Below are positions 1 to 6,309 of a stretch of 6,957 bases of DNA, one piece after another; the first letter of the stretch is position 1, and every line of letters begins with the position of its first letter. The notes beneath the pieces were generated by a model. The model had not been told where the DNA came from. It made no database searches and was given only the letters and a program-made list of their open reading frames with translations. Source of the DNA: Acidimicrobiaceae bacterium (GTDB taxonomy: Bacteria; Actinomycetota; Acidimicrobiia; Acidimicrobiales; MedAcidi-G1); NCBI GenBank assembly GCA_002714485.1, contig PAXM01000020.1, positions 32,631 to 39,587 of the forward strand, read 5' to 3'. The translations under genes were made by a program, and so were the position numbers.

Positions 1-209
1 ACCAGCACGCCGGCCAGCCGTTCGTCACCACGGGGATGTCCCCGGATACCGTCCGGTTCCCGGCCGTCGAAAACCGACACCAGGTGATCCAGGGTGAGGG
101 AACGGTCGACCACCGAAGCCCACGGTGGAAGTTCGCCAAGGCACCAGCCATCGGGCCGAGGGATCTCCTGGGGGCCGCCCCGCTCGTTGAGTGTCCCGAT
201 GGGGGTCAC
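1..209 (-). CDS. Partial CDS (5' part), possible NUDIX hydrolase / CoA pyrophosphatase N-terminus
   Basis: An open frame begins at a GTG (209-207) and stays open for about 69 codons to the window edge, so only the N-terminus is visible. The GTG overlaps the TGA of the upstream 105-residue gene in a GTGA junction (206-209), the usual sign of translational coupling. The visible product has a Pro/Gly-rich start (IPRPDGW near residues 16-22, then LPPWA), a helix-like stretch SLTLDHLVSVFDG, and, near the edge, ERLAGVL. NUDIX CoA pyrophosphatases often have a Pro-rich leader, a short helix, then an (R/S)xAVLV strand opening the NUDIX fold, so I infer that family weakly. The diagnostic NUDIX box would lie beyond the window. 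That it is a real gene is much surer than its function. Confidence 0.55.
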   Translation of the reverse strand, partial: MTPIGTLNERGGPQEIPRPDGWCLGELPPWASVVDRSLTLDHLVSVFDGREPDGIRGHPRGDERLAGVL

Positions 210-523
210 CCCTCGGTCAGATCGGCCAGAAACGCTACGAGACCAACGTCGCGGAGGCCCTCGGCCACCTCGAGCGGCACGGTGGTGCCCTGCTCCCAGC
301 CCTCCCAGTGGGCCGTTAGGGCAGCGGCCGCTTCGGCACGGGGTCCGTCAACCGCGTCGGCCAGGACCTCCGGCAGTCGACCTGTCTTGAGGTTGGCCAG
401 CATCCGTCCTACCAGGGTCTCACCCCGGGTCCATTCGGCGAACTGGCCAGCCAACTTCACGGGATCGGGGGCGGGACGCTGATCGGCGGGTGCGGCATCG
501 GTTCCGGCAGTGGGGTCTGTCAC
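206..523 (-). CDS. Uncharacterised small protein (105 aa)
   Basis: I do not recognise this family. The frame starts at GTG (523-521) and ends in TGA (208-206). Residues 1-20 are rich in Ala, Pro and Asp and probably disordered. The rest, from about VKLAGQF at 22 to the end, looks helical and acidic, with no signal peptide, membrane segment, cysteine pair or nucleotide-binding motif. Three tryptophans (in FAEWTRG and HWEGWEQG) suggest a folded core. Reality as a gene is supported by G/C-rich third codon positions, the same strand as its neighbours, the 4-nt GTGA overlap with the next gene, and a terminator-like hairpin placed just upstream, between it and groEL. Only a weak AGG-type ribosome site precedes the GTG. 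It is probably the first gene of its own short operon with the partial gene at the left edge. Confidence 0.65.
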   Translation of the reverse strand: MTDPTAGTDAAPADQRPAPDPVKLAGQFAEWTRGETLVGRMLANLKTGRLPEVLADAVDGPRAEAAAALTAHWEGWEQGTTVPLEVAEGLRDVGLVAFLADLTEG

Positions 524-557
524 GACGCCAACCTACCGGCGGGTCCGAAAACGACGT

Positions 558-581
558 GAGCCGGGCCCCAGGGCCCGGCTC
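558..581 (-). terminator. Probable groEL transcription terminator hairpin
   Basis: Perfect inverted repeat with 11-bp arms (GAGCCGGGCCC at 558-568, GGGCCCGGCTC at 571-581) and only two unpaired bases between them; in RNA the loop would probably open to four. It lies 43 nt past the groEL stop and 34 nt before the start of the next gene. In the minus direction a short TTTT (551-548) follows six bases after the stem. That is a weak, displaced U-tract, so termination may be partial or Rho-assisted. On the plus strand nothing T-rich follows. Confidence 0.6.
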
Positions 582-624
582 CCGTGACCCCCAGCCGAAG
601 CCAGAGGACGATCCCGAGGGACCG

Positions 625-2268
<1,644 letters not shown>

Positions 2269-2275
2269 GGCGCGA

Positions 2276-2566
2276 CTACTTGAGGATGCCGAGGACGTCG
2301 CGGGCGTTGAGGATCAAGAGATCCTCACCGCCGACGGTGATCTCGGTGCCGCCGTACTTGCTGTAGACGACGGTGTCGCCTTCAGCGACATCCATCGGCA
2401 CGAGTTCACCTGTCTGCTCAGAGCGACGGCCGGGGCCGACGGCTAGGACGTCACCCTGCTGGGGCTTCTCCTTGGCGGTGTCCGGGATAACCAGGCCGGA
2501 AGCCGTGGTGGACTCGGAGTCACTCGGACGGACCACGATGCGGTCCTCGAGGGGCTGGAGGTTCAT
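2276..2566 (-). CDS. groES: Co-chaperonin GroES (10 kDa, Hsp10)
   Basis: GroES forms the seven-subunit lid of the GroEL chamber. The 96-residue product has the usual length and order: the LEDRIVVRP strand (6-14), a mobile loop with GLVIPDTAKEKPQ (24-36) whose hydrophobic LVI contacts GroEL, VLAVGPG (40-46), the roof-loop region GDTVVYSKYGGTE (63-75), and the DLLILNARDVLGIL end (82-95). The ATG at 2566-2564 is chosen because it begins the conserved MNLQPLEDR start and has an AAAGGGA ribosome site 8 nt upstream. The frame stays open further upstream, but that part lies in the intergenic region with the CIRCE element and has no family similarity. It is first in the groES-groEL operon. Confidence 0.99.
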   Translation of the reverse strand: MNLQPLEDRIVVRPSDSESTTASGLVIPDTAKEKPQQGDVLAVGPGRRSEQTGELVPMDVAEGDTVVYSKYGGTEITVGGEDLLILNARDVLGILK

Positions 2567-2574
2567 CGAATGAT

Positions 2575-2581
2575 TCCCTTT
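2575..2581 (-). promoter_or_regulatory. groES ribosome binding site
   Basis: AAAGGGA read on the minus strand, 8 nt before the groES ATG. It picks this ATG over the open upstream extension of the same frame. Confidence 0.75.
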
Positions 2582-2656
2582 CGAGACGACGCCGGACCGT
2601 GTAGTCGCAGACGTCTTGTTGGGGTTCTGAATGGTTCGCCGGGGCCTGACCACCGA

Positions 2657-2683
2657 TTGGCAGTCTCCCCATGCGAGTGCCAA
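2657..2683 (-). promoter_or_regulatory. CIRCE element (HrcA repressor operator) for groESL
   Basis: CIRCE is a 9-bp inverted repeat with a 9-bp spacer, consensus TTAGCACTC-N9-GAGTGCTAA, bound by the HrcA repressor at normal temperature. Here, in groES orientation, the first half is TTGGCACTC (2683-2675), the spacer is exactly 9 nt, and the second half is GACTGCCAA (2665-2657). The A-to-G change at position 3 is matched by a T-to-C change in the other arm, so symmetry is kept. One position is broken: GAC in place of GAG in the groES-proximal half. It lies 90 nt upstream of the groES ATG, a normal place for CIRCE. hrcA itself is not in the window. Confidence 0.88.
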
Positions 2684-2713
2684 CGATAGGGGGACGTCCG
2701 GCAAATGACACCC

Positions 2714-2719
2714 CCTATA
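2714..2719 (-). promoter_or_regulatory. Candidate -10 box of the groESL promoter
   Basis: TATAGG on the minus strand, about 30 nt upstream of CIRCE, would put the operator in the early transcribed region, as commonly seen. No good -35 hexamer is seen 16-18 nt further upstream (the 17-nt spacing gives CCGTCA), so this remains a guess. Confidence 0.25.
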
Positions 2720-2810
2720 CCCGTGGTGTTCCGCGATGACGGGTTGCTCGGGCCTAGCAGCGTGTTTGCTGGCTCCGTGGGTCAACCGGTACTCGTCGCA
2801 CCTTATTGAT

Positions 2811-2836
2811 CCGGCTCGACCAACAGCCTGAGCCGG
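2811..2836 (-). terminator. Inverted repeat just after tsaD, possible terminator or attenuator
   Basis: Arms CCGGCTC (2811-2817) and GAGCCGG (2830-2836) are perfectly complementary over 7 bp with a 12-nt loop, starting 4 nt past the tsaD stop. No T-run follows in the minus direction (ATCAATAAGG follows), so it is not a standard intrinsic terminator. It may act with Rho, protect the 3' end of the t6A mRNA, or be chance in GC-rich DNA. Confidence 0.35.
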
Positions 2837-2840
2837 CCGC

Positions 2841-3899
2841 TCAATTGATGAGCGGTAGGGCCAGGTTGGGGTCGGCACCGACGTCCATTGGACTGGGACC
2901 GTCGGACTGAAGGCGCCACCAGCCCGCGGCAGCCACCATGGCAGCATTGTCGGTGCACATGGCCCGCGACGGGACGAAGGGCCGCACTCCGGCCTCGTTG
3001 CACATCCCTGCAAACTGGTCCCGCAGCAACGAGTTGGCGGCAACACCCCCACCTAGGCACGCTCCCACCGCCCCGGTGGCCTCCACCGCCCACCGTGCCT
3101 TGGTAACCAGCGCGTCGACCACCGCAGCTTGAAACGAGGCGGCTACATCTGCGGAGGGTGCTTCGGGCTCGTTGCGAACATGGTTGACCACCGCAGTCTT
3201 CAGGCCACTGAACGAAAAGGAGTAGCGGCGGTCATCGGCCAGAGTGTCCGGATTCTCTTGGACTAGGGCCCTCGGATAGTCGAAAGCCGTGGGGTCGCCA
3301 TCGGCGGCCAGGGCGTCGATGGCTGGACCGCCCGGATAGCCGAGGCCCAGGTATCGGGCCACCTTGTCGAAGGCCTCGCCAGCTGCATCGTCCAGCGTGG
3401 AGCCCAGCAGCCGGTAGCGGCCGTGGCCCTCCATGAGCACCAGCATCGTGTGACCACCCGACACCAGCAAGACGACCAACGGCAACTCCAAGTCAGGCTC
3501 CTCGAGGAACGACGCGTAGAGGTGGGCCTCAAGGTGATTGACCGACACGAATGGCACACCCCATACCAAGGACAGGGCCTTGGCAGCGCTGACCCCGACG
3601 AGCAGGGACCCCACGAGGCCCGGACCGGTGGTGGCGGCCACGGCATCCACACCATCCGGGCCGGCCGCGTCGTCGATCCCGGCAGTGGCTAGTGCCTCGG
3701 CCAGTACCGGCACCAGTTCCCGCACGTGGGCCCGACCGGCGATCTCCGGTACTACGCCACCGAACTCAGCGTGCTGTTCAACCTGGCTGGACACCACCGA
3801 CGAGCGAACTACGGTAGCCCGCTCGACCACGGCAATGGCCGTCTCGTCACACGACGTCTCGACGCCGAGGATCGTGTTTCCCAGAGGCGGGTCGCCCAT
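2841..3899 (-). CDS. tsaD: tRNA N6-adenosine threonylcarbamoyltransferase TsaD
   Basis: TsaD is the catalytic subunit that transfers the threonylcarbamoyl group from threonylcarbamoyl-AMP to A37 of tRNAs reading ANN codons, working with TsaB and TsaE in the cytoplasm. The 352-residue product is full length. Visible motifs in order: ILGVETSCDETA (10-21), HAEFGGVVPEIAGRAH (43-58), TTGPGLVGSL (90-99), NHLEAHLYA (121-129) with metal ligands His122 and His126, VSGGHT (146-151), a substrate-binding stretch around GEAFDKVARYLGL (174-186), FSFSGLK (228-234), GGGVAANS (283-290), and CTDNAAM (315-321) with the third metal ligand Asp317. The ATG (3899-3897) shares its first base with the rimI stop (TAATG) and has the best ribosome site in the window. 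It is the last gene of the coupled run. All key residues are intact. Confidence 0.98.
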   Translation of the reverse strand: MGDPPLGNTILGVETSCDETAIAVVERATVVRSSVVSSQVEQHAEFGGVVPEIAGRAHVRELVPVLAEALATAGIDDAAGPDGVDAVAATTGPGLVGSLLVGVSAAKALSLVWGVPFVSVNHLEAHLYASFLEEPDLELPLVVLLVSGGHTMLVLMEGHGRYRLLGSTLDDAAGEAFDKVARYLGLGYPGGPAIDALAADGDPTAFDYPRALVQENPDTLADDRRYSFSFSGLKTAVVNHVRNEPEAPSADVAASFQAAVVDALVTKARWAVEATGAVGACLGGGVAANSLLRDQFAGMCNEAGVRPFVPSRAMCTDNAAMVAAAGWWRLQSDGPSPMDVGADPNLALPLIN

Positions 3900-4453
3900 T
3901 AGGCCATTCCTCCTTTGCTCTCCCTTGTCTCGGCTCGTTCCATGGCCGGCCGTTCCACAGCGGACACGAACACCGGATCTTCCACGTCATGGACCCAAAG
4001 CACCAGCGCGTCGGTCGTTGTCCCGTCCGGATCGACGTAATAGCGGGGCCGAATCCCGGCCGGGGCGAACCCGAATCGGCGATACAGGGCAATAGCGGCA
4101 GCGTTGTCGACCCGGACTTCGAGCGTCATGGCCGTCAACCCCCGAGCTCGGGCGTCGCGACACAGGGCGGCCAGGAGGCAGGACCCGATGCCGTGGCGCT
4201 GGTGGACGGGGTCCACGGCGATGGACGTGACGTGACCTTCGTCGGCAATCACCACGAGCGCGGCGTGTCCCACCAGGCCCCCGTTCGCTCCCTCAGCCAC
4301 CAGCAGGGTCCTCGTAATCGGATTTGCCAGTTGATTGCGCAGGAAATCCTCAGACCAGGGAGCCGGCTGGACCAGCACATCCAGAGCACGGACCGCGTTC
4401 ACGTCAGCTTCGACCATGGGCCGCAACAGCACCTGCGGGGCCGTCACCTCCAT
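3899..4453 (-). CDS. rimI: GNAT N-acetyltransferase RimI (ribosomal protein S18-alanine N-acetyltransferase)
   Basis: RimI acetylates the N-terminal alanine of ribosomal protein S18 in E. coli, using acetyl-CoA; homologues may act on other N-termini. The 184-residue product shows the GNAT fold: LRPMVEADV at the start, PWSEDFLRNQL (32-42) typical of RimI, the strand VTSIAVDP (75-82), the acetyl-CoA pyrophosphate loop QRHGIG (85-90), LEVRVDNAAAIALYRRFGF (111-129), and the late YYVD (138-141). It has roughly 25 residues more at the C-terminus than the compact E. coli protein; this tail contains the tsaD ribosome site at DNA level. The ATG (4453-4451) overlaps the tsaB stop by one base (TGATG) and follows a GGAGGTG site. 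The place between tsaB and tsaD supports the name; the exact target is not provable here. Confidence 0.9.
   Translation of the reverse strand: MEVTAPQVLLRPMVEADVNAVRALDVLVQPAPWSEDFLRNQLANPITRTLLVAEGANGGLVGHAALVVIADEGHVTSIAVDPVHQRHGIGSCLLAALCRDARARGLTAMTLEVRVDNAAAIALYRRFGFAPAGIRPRYYVDPDGTTTDALVLWVHDVEDPVFVSAVERPAMERAETRESKGGMA
3909..3916 (-). promoter_or_regulatory. Strong tsaD ribosome binding site inside rimI
   Basis: AAAGGAGG on the minus strand lies within the last codons of rimI, 9 nt before the tsaD ATG. It is the nearest match to the full anti-Shine-Dalgarno pairing in the window, and so favours efficient TsaD synthesis independent of simple re-initiation. Confidence 0.8.
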
Positions 4454-5154
4454 CAAGCACCTCCGGCCCGGGTCGACCAGTTGATTTGGGCATCGGGCTG
4501 GCGCAGGTAGATCGGTTCGAGCTCCCACGGCTGCACGAACTCTTCGCGCATGGCCCTGGCGTGGGCCAACTGCACGAGTGCTCGAGCGCTCGGGTTGGCC
4601 AGGCCCTGCTCGGCTATCTCAATGCCCCGTAGGCTGGCAAACACGTCGGCGTGGCGCAGCACCCCGTCGCCCAACAACAGCGTCGGCTCGTCGAGGGCCT
4701 CCAATTCGGCCGACAGTTCATCGGGCGTGCAGACATTGGCGTCACGAACTCGCTGGATCCCGCCCGGCACCCTGCGGAACAACGCCGTGAACAACTCACC
4801 CCGTCGGGCGTCCAACGCCGGGACAATTAGACGGGTCGTCCACCTGGCCGGGAAGGCCATCAGGTCAAGGCTGGGTACCGGGATCATCGGTACACCAAGG
4901 CCCTGGGCGAGGGCGACCGCCGTGGCGATACCGACCCGCAGGCCAGTGAATAGGCCCGGTCCTACGTCAACGGCCACGGCCCCCACCTCGGACAGTTCAA
5001 TCCCTGCCTGGCGGCGTACGAAGTCGATCTGGGGGGCCAGTGCCTCGGCGTGGCGTCGACCTCGACCGGCATGCGCTGAGGCAAGCACGCCCTCATGGCC
5101 GCCGACCGCACAGCCCACCTGGGCGCCCGCGCTCTCGATGCCCAGTATCAGCAT
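4453..5154 (-). CDS. tsaB: t6A biosynthesis protein TsaB
   Basis: TsaB is the catalytically inactive TsaD paralogue that dimerises with TsaD and bridges it to TsaE in the t6A transferase. The 233-residue product has the normal length. It begins MLILGIESAGAQ (an ASKHA-fold first strand), has GRRHAEAL (31-38), the hallmark VDVGPGLFTGLRVGIATA (62-79), and ALDARRGELFTALF (113-126), and ends with the family's YLRQPDAQIN (216-225). It lacks the TsaD metal-binding His pair, as expected for TsaB. The ATG (5154-5152) is chosen because it begins the conserved first strand and overlaps the tsaE stop by 7 nt; an earlier start would add an Arg-rich, non-homologous leader. It overlaps rimI by one base downstream. 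Only a weak GGGA site precedes it, so coupling to tsaE translation is likely. Confidence 0.96.
   Translation of the reverse strand: MLILGIESAGAQVGCAVGGHEGVLASAHAGRGRRHAEALAPQIDFVRRQAGIELSEVGAVAVDVGPGLFTGLRVGIATAVALAQGLGVPMIPVPSLDLMAFPARWTTRLIVPALDARRGELFTALFRRVPGGIQRVRDANVCTPDELSAELEALDEPTLLLGDGVLRHADVFASLRGIEIAEQGLANPSARALVQLAHARAMREEFVQPWELEPIYLRQPDAQINWSTRAGGA
4458..4464 (-). promoter_or_regulatory. rimI ribosome binding site
   Basis: GGAGGTG on the minus strand, inside the 3' end of tsaB, with six bases from GGAGG to the rimI ATG (4453). This site and the TGATG overlap fix the rimI start over the open upstream part of its frame. Confidence 0.75.
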
Positions 5155-5693
5155 GCAGTGTCGGTCCCGTCGGGGTCGCCATCCGTGGCAGCCGGTTCGA
5201 GAGCCAGCAGGGCCACTTCGCGATCGGACCATTCGACCCCCACCGTTCGTAAACCGACCACGCGGTCGTCGGGACCGTCACCCAGCGTCAGTCGAACCTC
5301 CAAATAGCCGCCCGGTAGAGCTCCGGCTATGGCGTCTCCCCACTCGATGACGGTGACCGACCAGTCGTCAACCAGCTCATGCAGGCCAAGATCGCGGACC
5401 TCATCAATGTGGGCCAGCCGGTACACGTCGAGGTGGTGGACGGTCAGCTCCTCACCGTGGTAGCGGTTGGCCAGCGTGAACGTGGGCGAGGTGATGGGCG
5501 CGGTGACCCCGAGGGCCCGGCCGAACCCCTGGACGAACGCCGTCTTACCGGCCCCCAGATCGCCACATAGCACTAGCAGGTCGCCGGCCCGTACCAGCCC
5601 GGCCAGGGCGATGGCCACCGCCTGGGTCTCGGCGGCCGAGGTGGTGGCAAGACTCCGAATTCCCGGCTGCTCGGTCGACGGATGTCCGATCAT
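5148..5693 (-). CDS. tsaE: t6A biosynthesis ATPase TsaE
   Basis: TsaE is the P-loop ATPase that binds the TsaD-TsaB dimer and drives its catalytic cycle in t6A formation. The 181-residue product shows the Walker A loop GDLGAGKT (44-51), the switch segment ITSPTFTLANRY (67-78), HLDVYRL (87-93) with the Walker-B-like Asp and Tyr, and VIEWGD (115-120), all in the family's order. It is somewhat longer than the E. coli protein (about 153 residues), with extra sequence at both ends. The start is the ATG at 5693-5691, which forms an ATGA overlap with the stop of the uracil-DNA glycosylase gene; the frame is open further upstream, but that part only shadows the glycosylase. The ribosome site is weak, so coupling is likely. 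Confidence 0.97.
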   Translation of the reverse strand: MIGHPSTEQPGIRSLATTSAAETQAVAIALAGLVRAGDLLVLCGDLGAGKTAFVQGFGRALGVTAPITSPTFTLANRYHGEELTVHHLDVYRLAHIDEVRDLGLHELVDDWSVTVIEWGDAIAGALPGGYLEVRLTLGDGPDDRVVGLRTVGVEWSDREVALLALEPAATDGDPDGTDTAC

Positions 5694-6253
5694 GTGGCCA
5701 CCAAATCGCGTACCCGAACCAGATCTGACCGCATATCGGCCAATACGCCGGCTCCACCCCGAAGAGCAGCCGCAGGGTGAAAGGTGGGCACTAGGTGACG
5801 AGGCGGGTCGCCGTAGCGGTAGTTGTGACCCCGCAGCTTCGTGATACCGGTGCCAGTCTCGAGCAGGAGCCGAGAGGCGAAGTTTCCCAAAGTCACGACC
5901 ACAGACGGATCCACGAGATCCATCTGCCGGGCCAACCACGGACGGCAGGCCACGATCTCGTCAGGGCGAGGATCCCGGTTGTCGGGCGGGCGACAGTTGA
6001 CGACGTTGGCGATGTAGACGTCGGAACGAACCATGCCCAGTTCCTCGGCTAGCAGGCGGTCCAACAGTTGGCCCGAGCGGCCCACGAAAGGCACTCCCTC
6101 TTCGTCCTCCCGAGCTCCGGGAGCCTCACCCACGAACATGACATCCGCGTCGGGTGAACCATTTCCGAACACGACCTGAGTTCGACCCTCGGCCAGCCCA
6201 CAGGCCACGCAGGAGGCAGCCTCGGCGGCAAGTTCGCGGTGGGCGGTCGTCAC
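5690..6253 (-). CDS. Type 4 (iron-sulfur) uracil-DNA glycosylase
   Basis: This family removes uracil from DNA to begin base excision repair. The 187-residue product has the four cysteines expected to hold the [4Fe-4S] cluster: Cys15 and Cys18 (CVAC), Cys87 (NCRPP) and Cys103. The family 4 motif A is GEAPGAREDEEGVPFVG (42-58), with Glu43 at the catalytic position, and the late HPAAALR (159-165) carries the His-Pro of motif B. GEAPG argues against family 5, which has GLAPA. Start choice is firm: GTG (6253-6251) is the only start before the cysteines, and an in-frame TAA lies at 6265-6263. Its stop overlaps the tsaE ATG as ATGA, so it leads the visible t6A operon. A link between uracil repair and tRNA modification is not known to me; shared expression may be all there is. 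Confidence 0.95.
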   Translation of the reverse strand: MTTAHRELAAEAASCVACGLAEGRTQVVFGNGSPDADVMFVGEAPGAREDEEGVPFVGRSGQLLDRLLAEELGMVRSDVYIANVVNCRPPDNRDPRPDEIVACRPWLARQMDLVDPSVVVTLGNFASRLLLETGTGITKLRGHNYRYGDPPRHLVPTFHPAAALRGGAGVLADMRSDLVRVRDLVAT

Positions 6254-6309
6254 TCCCGAAGATTACCGAGACCGTCTCTTGGGAAATGGGTCCCGGTGAG
6301 ATGGAACTC

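Larger units (their letters stand above)
2567..2840 (-). other. tsaD-groES intergenic region (274 nt), groESL control region
   Basis: This is the only long non-coding gap in the window. In the minus direction it holds an inverted repeat just after the tsaD stop, a possible -10 box (TATAGG, 2719-2714), the CIRCE operator (2683-2657), and then a leader of about 75 nt to the groES ribosome site. I see no convincing small gene, tRNA or riboswitch fold here. An independent heat-shock promoter for groESL must lie in this gap if groESL is separately transcribed, as the operator implies. Confidence 0.8.

Noticed and set aside
31..44. Six-base inverted repeat (CGGGGA, tg, TCCCCG)
   Set aside because: Lies inside the partial coding frame and is too short to stand out in GC-rich sequence.
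36..482. Plus-strand open frame over the left edge genes
   Set aside because: Arg/Ser/Pro-rich, low-complexity translation; the minus-strand frames here are better supported by the GTGA overlap and coding-like composition.
2567..3052. Open in-frame extension upstream of groES
   Set aside because: It runs through the CIRCE element and into tsaD in another frame. The conserved GroES start and a ribosome site lie at 2566.
5155..5232. Earlier start for tsaB
   Set aside because: It would add 26 Arg-rich residues before the conserved MLILGIES strand; TsaB proteins begin at that strand.
5694..5939. Open in-frame extension upstream of tsaE
   Set aside because: It overlaps the glycosylase C-terminal coding region and has no similarity to TsaE; the ATGA overlap gives a normal start at 5693.
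6268..6278. Short palindrome (GAGAC, one base, GTCTC) in the spacer before the glycosylase gene
   Set aside because: Five-base arms with a one-base centre cannot form a useful hairpin and are expected by chance; no T-run follows.
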